Both the position numbers and the translations under genes were made by a program. From Actinernus sp. WN-2022 (Eukaryota > Cnidaria > Anthozoa > Actiniaria > Actinernidae), in contig JAOWCC010000330.1 of assembly GCA_030867875.1 (NCBI GenBank), positions 434,001 to 498,000 of the forward strand: a DNA stretch of 64,000 bases. Direction: 5' to 3'. Shown one piece after another: positions 49,570 to 63,400 of the stretch (position 1 is its first letter; every line of letters begins with the position of its first letter). The notes below the pieces were generated by a model. That model made no database searches. It was not told where the DNA came from and saw only the letters and a list, made by a program, of their open reading frames with translations.

Positions 49570-52500
49570 CACAGTTATTTCGAAGTCAAAAATAAAGGAT
49601 ATGCTGTGTGTTTTGTTGTAAAACACACCAGTACAAATGAAAGAACTTGGCCTGTGCCATACCACTGCAAGTGTGACAACTCGCCCAATATTGATGGTAT
49701 TGATAGCGCAAAAGAACTAAATTGACCTCCGTGCATCAGTGTTACTAGGAACACTAGATAATTAGTTGAATTTGCGATATAACACAGTTATTTTGAAGTC
49801 TAATATAAAGAATATGCTCTGTGTGTTGTTGTCAAACATACCAGTACAAATGAAAGAGCTTGGGGTGTGCCATAACACTGCAAATATGACAACTCGCCCA
49901 ATAGTGATGGTATTGATGGCGCAATAGAACTAAATTGACCACCAGGCAACAGTGTTACTAGGAAAACTAGATAATTAGTTGAATTTGCGATATAACACAG
50001 TTATTTCGAAGTCTAAAGATAAAGAATATGCTCTGTGACTGTTGTCAAACATACCAGTGCAAATGAAAGAACTTGGGGTGTGCCATAACACTGCAAATAT
50101 GACAACTCGCCCAATAGTGATGGTATTGATGGCGCAATAGAACTAAATTGACCTCCAGGCATCAGTGTTACTAGAAAAACTAGATAATTAGTTGAATTTG
50201 CGATATAACACAGTTATTTCGAAGTGCAAAAATAAAGAATATGCTCTCTGATTGTTCTCAAACATACCAGTACAAATGTAAGAGCTTGGCCTGTGCGTTA
50301 ACACTGCAAAGGTGACAACTTGCCCAATAGTGGTGGTATTGATAGCGCAATAGAAATAAATTGACCTCCTGGCATCAGTGTTACTAGAAAAACTTGATAA
50401 TTAGATTCATTTGTGATATAACACAGTTATTTCGAAGTGCAAAGATAAAGAATATGCTCTGTGTGTTGTTGTCAAACATACCAGTACAAATGAAAGAGCT
50501 TGGGGTGTGCCATAACACTGCAAACGTGACAACTCGTCCAATAATGATGGTATTGATGGCGCAATAGAATTAAATTGATCTCCAGTCATCAGTGTTACTA
50601 GAAAAACTAGATAATTAGTTGAATTTGCGATATAACACAGTTATTTCGAAGTCCAAAGATAAAGAATATGCTCTGTGATTGTTGTCAAAGATACCAGTAC
50701 AAATGAAAGAGCTTGCAATTGGCATCTGCCATAACACTGAAAATGTGACAACTCGCCAAATAGTGATGGTATTGATGGCGCAATAGAATTAATTGACCTC
50801 CAGGCATCAGTGTTACTAGAAAAACCAGATAAATAGTTGAATTTGCGATATAACACAGTTATTTCGAAGTCAAAAATAAAGAATATGCTGTGTGTGTTGT
50901 TGTAAAACACACCAGTACAAATGAAAGAACTTGGCCTGTGCCATACCACTGCAAGTGTGACAACTCGCCCAATAGTGATGGTATTGATGGCGCAATAGAA
51001 CTAAATTGACCACCAGGCATCAGTGTTACTAGGAAAACTAGATAATTAGTTGAATTTGCGATATAACACAGTTATTTCGAAGTCTAAAGATAAAGAATAT
51101 GCTCTGTGACTGTTTTCAAGCATACCAGTACAAATGAAAGAACTTGGGGTGTGCCATAACACTGAAAATGTGACAACTCGCCAAATAGTGATGCTATTGA
51201 TGGCGCAATAGAACTAAATTGACCTCCAGGCATCAGTGTTACTAGAAAAACCAGATAAATAGTTGAATTTGCGATATAACAGTTATTTCGAAGTCAAAAA
51301 TAAAGAATATGCTCTGTGTGTTGTTGTCAAACATACCAGTACAAATGAAAGAGCTTGGGATGTGCCATAACACTGCAAATATGACAACTCGCCCAATAGT
51401 GATGATATTGATGGCGCAATAGAACTAAATTGACCACCAGGCATCAGTGTTACTAGGAAAACTAGATAATTAGTTGAATTTGCGATATAACACAGTTATT
51501 TCGAAGTCTAAAGATAAAGAATATGCTCTGTGACTGTTTTCAAGCATACCAGTACAAATGAAAGAACTTGGGGTGTGCCATAACACTGCAAATATGACAA
51601 CTTGCCCAATAGTGATGGTATTGATGGCGCAATAGAACTAAATTGACCTCCAGGCATCAGTGTTACTAGAAAAACTAGATAATTAGTTGAATTTGCGATA
51701 TAACACAGTTATTTCGAAGTGCAAAGATAAAGAATATGCTCTCTGATTGTTCTCAAACATACCAGTACAAATGTAAGAGCTTGGCCTGTGCGATAACACT
51801 GCAAAGGTGACAACTTTCCCAATAGTGGTGGTATTGATAGCGCAATAGAAATAAATTGACCTCCTGGCATCAGTGTTACTAGAAAAACTTGATAATTAGA
51901 TTCATTTGTGATGTAACACAGTTATTTCGAAGTGCAAAGATAAAGAATATGCTCTGTGATTGTTGTCAAACATACCAGTACAAATGAAAGAGCTTGGAGT
52001 GTGCCATAACACTGCAAAGGTGACAACTTGCCCAATAGTGGTGGTATTGATAGCGCAATAGAAATAAATTGACCACCTGGCATCAGTGTTACTAGAAAAA
52101 CTAGATAATTAGATGCATTTGTGATATAACACAGTTATTTCGAAGTGCAAAGATAAAGAATATGCTCTGTGATTGTTGTCAAACATACCAGTACAAATGA
52201 AAGAGCTTGGGGTGTGCCATAACACTGCAAACGTGACAACTCGTCCAATAATGATGGTATTGATGGCGCAATAGAATTAAATTGATCTCCAGTCATCAGT
52301 GTTACTAGAAAAACTAGATAATTAGTTGAATTTGCGATATAACAGTTATTTCGAAGTGCAAAGATAAAGAATATGCTCTGTGATTGTTGTCAAACATACC
52401 AGTACAAATGAAAGAGCTTGGGGTGTACCATAACACTGAAAATGTGACAACTCGCCAAATAGTGATGGTATTGATGGCGCAATAGAACCAAATTGACCTC

Positions 52501-53618
52501 CAGGCATCAGTGTTACTAGAAAAACCAGATAAATGGTTGAATTTGCGATATAACACAGTTATTTCGAAGTCCAAAGATAAAGAATATGCTCTGTGATTGT
52601 TGTCAAACATACCAATACAAATGAAAGAGCTTGGCCTGTGCCATAACACTGCAAATATGACAACTCGCCCAATAGTGATGGTATTGATGGCGCAATAGAA
52701 ATAAATTGACCTACAGGCATCAGTGTTACTAGGAAAACTAGATAATTAGTTGAATTTGCGAGATAACACAGTTATTTCGAAGTCAAAAATAAAGGATATT
52801 CTGTGTGTGTTGTTGTAAAACACACCAGTACAAATGAAAGAACTTGGCCTGTGCGATACCACTGCAAGTGTGACAACTCGCCCAATATTGATGATATTGA
52901 TAGCGCAAAAGAACTAAATTGACCTCCGGGCATCAGTGTTACTAGGAACACTAGATAATTAGTTGAATTTGCGATATAACACAGTTATTTCGAAGTCTAA
53001 TATAAAGAATATGCTCTGTGTGTTGTTGTCAAACATACCAGTACAAATGAAAGAGCTTGGGGTGTGCCATAACACTGCAAATATGACAACTCGCCCAATA
53101 GTGATGGTATTGATGGCGCAATAGAACTAAATTGACCTCCAGGCATCAGTGTTACTAGAAAAACTAGATAATTAGTTGAATTTGCGATATAACACAGTTA
53201 TTTCGAAGTGCAAAGATAAAGAATATGCTCTCTGATTGTTCTCAAACATACCAGTACAAATGTAAGAGCTTGGCCTGTGCGTTAACACTGCAAAGGTGAC
53301 AACTTGCCCAATAGTGGTGGTATTGATAGCGCAATAGAAATAAATTGACCACCTGGCATCAGTGTTACTAGAAAAACTAGATAATTAGTTGAATTTGCGA
53401 TATAACACAGTTATTTCGAAGTCCAAAGATAAAGAATATGCTCTGTGATTGTTGTCAAAGATACCAGTACAAATGAAAGAGCTTGGCCTGTGCGATAACA
53501 CTGAAAATGTGACAACTCGCCCAATTGTGATGGTATTGATGGTGCAATAGAAATAAATTGACCTCCAGGCATCAGTGTTACTAGGAAAACTAGATAATTA
53601 GTTGAATTTGCGAGATAA
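49570..53618. repeat. Irregular mosaic of the same monomer classes
   Basis: Core positions are 49570, 49783, 49996, 50209, 50422, 50636, 50854, 51067, about 51280, 51491, 51704, 51917, 52130, about 52343, 52554, 52767, 52980, 53193 and 53406. Class order is not cleanly periodic here. Several monomers carry small private indels: tataacagtt (two bases short) near 51278 and 52341, gaattaattgacc near 50788, and ttttgttgt near 49611. The monomer at 50854 has a class a start but reads aaagaatatgctg rather than aaaggatatgctg. It is ordinary satellite, without other content. Confidence 0.85.
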
Positions 53619-55745
53619 CACAGTTATTTCGAAGTCAAAAATAAAGGATATGCTGTGTGTGTTGTTGTAAAACACACCAGTACAAATGAAAGAACTTGGC
53701 CTGTGCCATACCACTGCAAGTGTGACAACTCGCCCAATATTGATGGTATTGATAGCGCAAAAGAACTAAATTGACCTCCGGGCATCAGTGTTACTAGGAA
53801 CACTAGATAATTAGTTGAATTTGCGATATAACACAGTTATTTCGAAGTCTAATATAAAGAATATGCTCTGTGTGTTGTTGTCAAACATACCAGTACAAAT
53901 GTAAGAGCTTGGCCTGTGCGTTAACACTGCAAAGGTGACAACTTGCCCAATAGTGGTGGTATTGATAGCGCAATAGAAATAAATTGACCTCCTGGCATCA
54001 GTGTTACTGGAAAAACTTGATAATTAGATTCATTTGTGATATAACACAGTTATTTCGAAGTGCAAAGATAAAGAATATGCTCTGTGTGTTGTTGTCAAAC
54101 ATACCAGTACAAATGAAAGAGCTTGGGGTGTGCCATAACACTGCAAACGTGACAACTCGTCCAATAATGATGGTATTGATGGCGCAATATAATTAAATTG
54201 ATCTCCAGTCATCAGTGTTACTAGAAAAACTAGACAATTAGTTGAATTTGCGATATAACACAGTTACTTCGAAGTCCAAAGATAAAGAATATGCTCTGTG
54301 ATTGTTGTCAAAGATACCAGTACAAATGAAAGAGCTTGCAATTGGCATCTGCCATAACACTGAAAATGTGACAACTCGCCAAATAGTGATGGTATTGATG
54401 GCGCAATAGAACTAAATTGACCTCCAGGCATCAGTGTTACTAGAAAAACCAGATAAATAGTTGAATTTGCGATATAACACAGTTATTTCGAAGTCAAAAA
54501 TAAAGGATATGCTGTGTGTGTTGTTGTAAAACACACCAGTACAAATGAAAGAACTTGGCCTGTGCCATACCACTGCAAGTGTGACAACTCGCCCAATATT
54601 GATGATATTGATAGCGCAAAAGAACTAAATTCATCTCCGGGCATCAGTGTTACTAGGAAGACTAGATAATTAGTTGAATTTGCGAGATAACACAGTTATT
54701 TCGAAGTCAAAAATAAAGGATATGCTGTGTGTGTTGTTGTAAAACACACCAGTACAAATGAAAGAACTTGGCCTGTGCCATACGACTGCAAGTGTGACAA
54801 CTCGCCCAATATTGATGGTATTGATAGCACAAAAGAACTAAATTGACCTCCGGGCATCAGTGTTACTAGGAACACTAGATAATTAGTTGAATTTGCGATA
54901 TAACACAGTTATTTCGAAGTCTAATATAAAGAATATGCTCTGTGTGTTGTTGTCAAACATACCAGTACAAATGTAAGAGCTTGGCCTGTGCGTTAACACT
55001 GCAAAGGTGACAACTTGCCCAATAGTGGTGGTATTGATAGCGCAATAGAAATAAATTGACCTCCTGGCATCAGTGTTACTAGAAAAACTTGATAATTAGA
55101 TTCATTTGTGATATAACACAGTTATTTCGAAGTGCAAAGATAAAGAATATGCTCTGTGTGTTGTTGTCAAACATACCAGTACAAATGAAAGAGCTTGGGG
55201 TGTGCCATAACACTGCAAACGTGACAACTCGTCCAATAATGATGGTATTGATGGCGCAATAGAATTAAATTGATCTCCAGTCATCAGTGTTACTAGAAAA
55301 ACTAGACAATTAGTTGAATTTGCGATATAACACAGTTATTTCGAAGTCCAAAGATAAAGAATATGCTCTGTGATTGTTGTCAAAGATACCAGTACAAATG
55401 AAAGAGCTTGCAATTGGCATCTGCCATAACACTGAAAATGTGACAACTCGCCAAATAGTGATGGTATTGATGGCGCAATAGAACTAAATTGTTACTAGAA
55501 AAACCAGATAAATGGTTGAATTTGCCATATAACACAGTTATTTCGAAGTCCAAAGATAAAGAATATGCTCTGTGATTGTTGTCAAACATACCAATACAAA
55601 TGAAAGAGCTTGGCCTGTGGGATAACACTGAAAATGTGACAACTCGCCCAATAGTGATGGTATTGATGGCGCAATAGAAATAAATTGACCTACAGGCATC
55701 AGTGTTACTAGGAAAACTAGATAATTAGTTGAATTTGCGAGATAA
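53619..55745. repeat. Two tandem copies of a five-monomer unit (1072 and 1055 bp)
   Basis: Copy 1 starts at 53619, 53832, 54045, 54259 and 54478. Copy 2 starts at 54691, 54904, 55117, 55331 and 55533. Both follow a, b/h hybrid, d/e, f, then a fifth monomer; shared marks are aatgtaagagcttggcctgtgcgttaac after a class b start, and ctagacaattag. Copy 2 is 17 bp shorter because its fourth monomer reads actaaattgttactag, lacking the bases between aaattg and ttactag. Confidence 0.86.
55331..55532. repeat. 202-bp monomer with a 17-bp deletion
   Basis: A class f monomer (219 bp) reads actaaattgttactag where others read actaaattgacctccagg, then catcagtgttactag. Seventeen bases are lost, with a shared tg at both edges. 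The same junction recurs at monomers 58741-58942 and 61718-61919, each followed by aaatggttgaatttgccatataac and then a class g monomer with cctgtgggataac. The three copies are 3410 and 2977 bp apart and mark one lineage spread by duplication. Confidence 0.93.
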
Positions 55746-57456
55746 CACAGTTATTTCGAAGTCAAAAATAAAGGATATGCTGTGTGTGTTGTTGTAAAAC
55801 ACACCAGTACAAATGAAAGAACTTGGGGTGTGCCATAACACTGCAAATATGACAACTCGCCCAATAGTGATGGTATTGATGGCGCAATAGAACTAAATTG
55901 ACCTCCAGGCATCAGTGTTACTAGAAAAACTAGATAATTAGTTGAATTTGCGATATAACACAGTTATTTCGAAGTGCAAAAATAAAGAATATGCTCTCTG
56001 ATTGTTCTCAAACATACCAGTACAAATGTAAGAGCTTGGCCTGTGCGTTAACACTGCAAAGGTGACAACTTCCCCAATAGTGGTGGTATTGATAGCGCAA
56101 TAGAAATAAATTGACCTCCTGGCATCAGTGTTACTAGAAAAACTTGATAATTAGATTCATTTGTGATATAACACAGTTATTTCGAAGTGCAAAGATAAAG
56201 AATATGCTCTGTGTGTTGTTGTCAAACATACCAGTACAAATGAAAGAGCTTGGGGTGTGCCATAACACTGCAAACGTGACAACTCGTCCAATAATGATGG
56301 TATTGATGGCGCAATAGAATTAAATTGATCTCCAGTCATCAGTGTTACTAGAAAAACTAGATAATTAGTTGAATTTGCGATATAACACAGTTATTTCGAA
56401 GTCCAAAGATAAAGAATATGCTCTGTGATTGTTGTCAAAGATACCAGTACAAATGAAAGAGCTTGCAATTGGCATCTGCCATAACACTGAAAATGTGACA
56501 ACTCGCCAAATAGTGATGGTATTGATGGCGCAATAGAACTAAATTGACCTCCAGGCATCAGTGTTACTAGAAAAACCAGATAAATAGTTGAATTTGCGAT
56601 ATAACACAGTTATTTCGAAGTCAAAAATAAAGGATATGCTGTGTGTGTTGTTGTAAAACACACCAGTACAAATGAAAGAACTTGGCCTGTGCCATACCAC
56701 TGCAAGTGTGACAACTCGCCCAATATTGATGGTATTGATAGCGCAAAAGAACTAAATTCATCTCCGGGCATCAGTGTTACTAGGAAAACTAGATAATTAG
56801 TTGAATTTGCGATATAACACAGTTATTTCGAAGTCTAAAGATAAAGAATATGCTCTGTGACTGTTGTCAAACATACCAGTACAAATGAAAGAACTTGGGG
56901 TGTGCCATAACACTGCAAATATGACAACTCGCCCAATAGTGATGGTATTGATGGCGCAATAGAACTAAATTGACCTCCAGGCATCAGTGTTACTAGAAAA
57001 ACTAAATAATTAGTTGAATTTGCGATATAACACAGTTATTTCGAAGAGCAAAGATAAAGAATATGCTCTCTGATTGTTCTCAAACATACCAGTACAAATG
57101 TAAGACCTTGGCCTGTGCGTTAACACTGCAAAGGTGACAACTTGCCCAATAGTGGTGGTATTGATAGCGCAATAGAAGTAAATTGACCTCCTGGCATCAG
57201 TGTTACTAGAAAAACTTGATAATTAGATTCATTTGTGATATAACACAGTTATTTCGAAGTGCAAAGATAAAGAATATGCTCTGTGTTTGTTGTCAAACAT
57301 AGCAGTACAAATGAAAGAGCTTGGGGTGTGCCATAACACTGCAAAGGTGACAACTTGCCCAATAGTGGTGGTATTGATAGCGCAATAGAAATAAATTGAC
57401 CACCTGGCATCAGTGTTACTAGAAAAACTAGATAATTAGTTGAATTTGCGATATAA
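55746..57456. repeat. Satellite stretch linking the five-monomer and 11-monomer units
   Basis: Core spacing stays near 213 bp. The stretch opens with a class a start (gtcaaaaataaagg, aaaacacacc) that changes to a c-like body (cttggggtgtgcc, gcaaatatgac). An h, d/e, f, a series follows (56157-56800) and matches 55102 onward and 50407 onward in the d/e part. Single-monomer variants include cgaagagcaaag near 57045, actaaataattag near 57001 and catagcagtac near 57298. I see nothing other than satellite. Confidence 0.85.
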
Positions 57457-60400
57457 CACAGTTATTTCGAAGTCCAAAGATAAAGAATATGCTCTGTGAT
57501 TGTTGTCAAAGATACCAGTACAAATGAAAGAGCTTGCAATTGGCATCTGCCATAACACTGAAAATGTGACAACTCGCCAAATAGTGATGGTATTGATGGC
57601 GCAATAGAACTAAATTGACCTCCAGGCATCAGTGTTACTAGAAAAACCAGATAAATAGTGGAATTTGCGATATAACACAGTTATTTCGAAGTCAAAAATA
57701 AAGGATATGCTGTGTGTGTTGTTGTAAAACACACCAGTACAAATGAAAGAACTTGGCCTGTGCCATACCACTGCAAGTGTGACAACTCGCCCAATATTGA
57801 TGGTATTGATAGCGCAAAAGAACTAAATTCATCTCCGGGCATCAGTGTTACTAGGAACACTAGATAATTAGTTGAATTTGCGATATAACACAGTTATTTC
57901 GAAGTCTAATATAAAGAATATGCTCTGTGTGTTGTTGTCAAACATACCAGTACAAATGAAAGAGCTTGGGGTGTGCCATAACACTGCAAATATGACAACT
58001 CGCCCAATAGTGATGGTATTGATGGCGCAATAGAACTAAATTGACCACCAGGCATCAGTGTTACTAGGAAAACTTGATAATTAGTTGAATTTGCGATATA
58101 ACACAGTTATTTCGAAGTCTAAAGATAAAGAATATGCTCTGTGACTGTTTTCAAACATACCAGTACAAATGAAAGAACTTGGGGTGCGCCATAACACTGC
58201 AAATATGACAACTCGCCCAATAGTGATGGTATTGATGGCGCAATAGAACTAAATTGACCTCCAGGCATCAGTGTTACTAGACAAACTAGATAATTAGTTG
58301 AATTTGCGATATAACACAGTTATTTCGAAGTGCTAAGATAAAGAATATGCTCTCTGATTGTTCTCAAACATACCAGTACAAATGTAAGAGCTTGGCCTGT
58401 GCGATAACACTGCAAAGGTGACAACTTTCCCAATAGTGGTGGTATTGATAGCGCAATAGAAATAAATTGTCCTCCTGGCATCAGTATTACTAGAAAAACT
58501 TGATAATTAGATTCATTTGTGATGTAACACAGTTATTTCGAAGTGCAAAGATAAAGAACTTGCTCTGTGATTGTTGTCAAACATACCAGTACAAATGAAA
58601 GAGCTTGGGGTGTGCCATAACACTGCAAAGGTGACAACTTGCCCAATAGTGGTGGTATTGATAGCGCAATAGAAATAAATTGACCACCTGGCATCAGTGT
58701 TACTAGAAAAACTAGATAATTAGATGCATTTGTGATATAACACAGTTATTTCGAAGTGCAAAGATAAAGAATATGCTCTGTGATTGTTGTCAAACATACC
58801 AGTACAAATGAAAGAGCTTGCAATTGGCATCTGCCATAACACTGAAAATGTGACAACTCGCCAAATAGTGATGGTATTGATGGCGCAATAGAACTAAATT
58901 GTTACTAGAAAAACCAGATAAATGGTTGAATTTGCCATATAACACAGTTATTTCGAAGTCCAAAGATAAAGAATATGCTCTGTGATTGTTGTCAAACATA
59001 CCAATACAAATGAAAGAGCTTGGCCTGTGGGATAACACTGAAAATGTGACAACTCGCCCAATAGTGATGGTATTGATGGCGCAATAGAAATAAATTGACC
59101 TACAGGCATCAGTGTTACTAGGAAAACTAGATAATTAGTTGAATTTGCGAGATAACACAATTATTTCGAAGTCAAAAATAAAGGATATGCTGTGTGTGTT
59201 GTTGTAAAACACACCAGTACAAATGAAAGAACTTGGGGTGTGCCATAACACTGCAAATATGACAACTCGCCCAATAGTGATGGTATTGATGGCGCAATAG
59301 AACTAAATTGACCTCCAGGCATCAGTGTTACTAGAAAAACTAGATAATTAGTTGAATTTGCGATATAACACAGTTATTTCGAAGTGCAAAAATAAAGAAT
59401 ATGCTCTCTGATTGTTCTCAAACATACCAGTACAAATGTAAGACCTTGGCCTGTGCGTTAACAATGCAAAGGTGACAACTTGCCCAATAGTGGTGGTATT
59501 GATAGCGCAATAGAAATAAATTGAACTCCTGGCATCAGCGTTACTAGAAAAACTTGATAATTAGATTCATTTGTGATATAACACAGTTATTTCGAAGTGC
59601 AAAGATAAAGAATATGCTCTGTGATTGTTGTCAAACATAGCAGTACAAATGAAAGAGCTTGGGGTGTGCCATAACACTGCAAAGGTGACAACTTGCCCAA
59701 TAGTGGTGGTATTGATAGCGCAATAGAAATAAATTGACCACCTGGCATCAGTGTTACTAGAAAAACTAGATAATTAGTTGAATTTGCGATATAACACAGT
59801 TATTTCGAAGTCCAAAGATAAAGAATATGCTCTGTGATTGTTGTCAAAGATACCAGCACAAATGAAAGAGCTTGCAATTGGCATCTGCCATAACACTGAA
59901 AATGTGACAACTCGCCAAATAGTGATGGTATTGATGGCGCAATAGAACTAAATTGACCTCCAGGCATCAGTGTTACTAGAAAAACCAGATAAATAGTGGA
60001 ATTTGCGATATAACACAGTTATTTCGAAGTCAAAAATAAAGGATATGCTGTGTGTGTTGTTGTAAAACACACCAGTACAAATGAAAGAACTTGGCCTGTG
60101 CCATACCACTGCAAGTGTGACAACTCGCCCAATATTGATGGTATTGATAGCGCAAAAGAACTAAATTCATCTCCGGGCATCAGTGTTACTAGGAACACTA
60201 GATAATTAGTTGAATTTGCGATATAACACAGTTATTTCGAAGTCTAATATAAAGAATATGCTCTGTGTGTTGTTGTCAAACATACCAGTACAAATGAAAG
60301 AGCTTGGGGTGTGCCATAACACTGCAAATATGACAACTCGCCCAATAGTGATGGTATTGATGGCGCAATAGAACTAAATTGACCACCAGGTATCAGTGTT

Positions 60401-63400
60401 ACTAGGAAAACTTGATAATTAGTTGAATTTGCGATATAACACAGTTATTTCGAAGTCTAAAGATAAAGAATATGCTCTGTGACTGTTTTCAAACATACCA
60501 GTACAAATGAAAGAACTTGGGGTGCGCCATAACACTGCAAATATGACAACTCGCCCAATAGTGATGGTATTGATGGCGCAATAGAACTAAATTGACCTCC
60601 AGGCATCAGTGTTACTAGACAAACTAGATAATTAGTTGAATTTGCGATATAACACAGTTATTTCGAAGTGCTAAGATAAAGAATATGCTCTCTGATTGTT
60701 CTCAAACATACCAGTACAAATGTAAGAGCTTGGCCTGTGCGATAACACTGCAAAGGTGACAACTTTCCCAATAGTGGTGGTATTGATAGCGCAATAGAAA
60801 TACATTGACCTCCTGGCATCAGTATTACTAGAAAAACTTGATAATTAGATTCATTTGTGATGTAACACAGTTATTTCGAAGTGCAAAGATAAAGAACATG
60901 CTCTGTGATTGTTGTCAAACATACCAGTACAAATGAAAGAGCTTGGGGTGTGCCATAACACTGCAAAGGTGACAACTTGCCCAATAGTGGTGGTATTGAT
61001 AGCGCAATAGAAATAAATTGACCACCTGGCATCAGTGTTACTAGAAAAACTAGATAATTAGATGCATTTGTGATATAACACAGTTATTTCGAAGTGCAAA
61101 AATAAAGAATATGCTCTGTGACTGTTTTCAAACATACCAGTACAAATGAAAGAACTTGGGGTGCGCCATAACACTGCAAATATGACAACTCGCCCAATAG
61201 TGATGGTATTGATGGCGCAATAGAACTAAATTGACCTCCAGGCATCAGTGTTACTAGAAAAACTAGATAATTAGTTGAATTTGCGATATAACACAGTTAT
61301 TTCGAAGTGCTAAGATAAAGAATATGCTCTCTGATTGTTCTCAAACATACCAGTACAAATGTAAGAGCTTGGCCTGTGCGATAACACTGCAAAGGTGACA
61401 ACTTTCCCAATAGTGGTGGTATTGATAGCGCAATAGAAATAAATTGACCTCCTGGCATCAGTATTACTAGAAAAACTTGATAATTAGATTCATTTGTGAT
61501 GTAACACAGTTATTTCGAAGTGCAAAGATAAAGAACATGCTCTGTGATTGTTGTCAAACATACCAGTACAAATGAAAGAGCTTGGGGTGTGCCATAACAC
61601 TGCAAAGGTGACAACTTGCCCAATAGTGGTGGTATTGATAGCGCAATAGAAATAAATTGACCACCTGGCATCAGTGTTACTAGAAAAACTAGATAATTAG
61701 ATGCATTTGTGATATAACACAGTTATTTCGAAGTGCAAAGATAAAGAATATGCTCTGTGATTGTTGTCAAACATACCAGTACAAATGAAAGAGCTTGCAA
61801 TTGGCATCTGCCATAACACTGAAAATGTGACAACTCGCCAAATAGTGATGGTATTGATGGCGCAATAGAACTAAATTGTTACTAGAAAAACCAGATAAAT
61901 GGTTGAATTTGCCATATAACACAGTTATTTCGAAGTCCAAAGATAAAGAATATGCTCTGTGATTGTTGTCAAACATACCAATACAAATGAAAGAGCTTGG
62001 CCTGTGGGATAACACTGAAAATGTGACAACTCGCCCAATAGTGATGGTATTGATGGCGCAATAGAAATAAATTGACCTACAGGCATCAGTGTTACTAGGA
62101 AAACTAGATAATTAGTTGAATTTGCGATATAACACAGTTATTTCGAAGTCCAAAGATAAAGAATATGCTCTGTGATTGTTGTCAAAGATACCAGTACAAA
62201 TGAAAGAGCTTGCAATTGGCATCTGCCATAACACTGAAAATGTGACAACTCGCCAAATAGTGATGGTATTGATGGCGCAATAGAACTAAATTGACCTCCA
62301 GGCATCAGTGTTACTAGAAAAACCAGATAAATAGTGGAATTTGCGATATAACACAGTTATTTCGAAGTCAAAAATAAAGGATATGCTGTGTGTGTTGTTG
62401 TAAAACACACCAGTACAAATGAAAGAACTTGGCCTGTGCCATACCACTGCAAGTGTGACAACTCGCCCAATATTGATGGTATTGATAGCGCAAAAGAACT
62501 AAATTCATCTCCGGGCATCAGTGTTACTAGGAACACTAGATAATTAGTTGAATTTGCGATATAACACAGTTATTTCGAAGTCTAATATAAAGAATATGCT
62601 CTGTGTGTTGTTGTCAAACATACCAGTACAAATGAAAGAGCTTGGGGTGTGCCATAACACTGCAAATATGACAACTCGCCCAATAGTGATGGTATTGATG
62701 GCGCAATAGAACTAAATTGACCACCAGGCATCAGTGTTACTAGGAAAACTTGATAATTAGTTGAATTTGCGATATAACACAGTTATTTCGAAGTCTAAAG
62801 ATAAAGAATATGCTCTGTGACTGTTTTCAAACATACCAGTACAAATGAAAGAACTTGGGGTGCGCCATAACACTGCAAATATGACAACTCGCCCAATAGT
62901 GATGGTATTGATGGCGCAATAGAACTAAATTGACCTCCAGGCATCAGTGTTACTAGACAAACTAGATAATTAGTTGAATTTGCGATATAACACAGTTATT
63001 TCGAAGTGCTAAGATAAAGAATATGCTCTCTGATTGTTCTCAAACATACCAGTACAAATGTAAGAGCTTGGCCTGTGCGATAACACTGCAAAGGTGACAA
63101 CTTTCCCAATAGTGGTGGTATTGATAGCGCAATAGAAATAAATTGACCTCCTGGCATCAGTATTACTAGAAAAACTTGATAATTAGATTCATTTGTGATG
63201 TAACACAGTTATTTCGAAGTGCAAAGATAAAGAACTTGCTCTGTGATTGTTGTCAAACATACCAATACAAATGAAAGAGCTTGGCCTGTGGGATAACACT
63301 GAAAATGTGACAACTCGCCCAATAGTGATGGTATTGATGGCGCAATAGAAATAAATTGACCTACAGGCATCAGTGTTACTAGGAAAACTAGATAATTAGT

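Noticed and set aside
53984..54196. Plus-strand open frame of 70 codons
   Set aside because: It lies wholly inside a d/e monomer, and equivalent monomers at 41.8, 45.0 and 50.4 kb do not keep it. No coding evidence.
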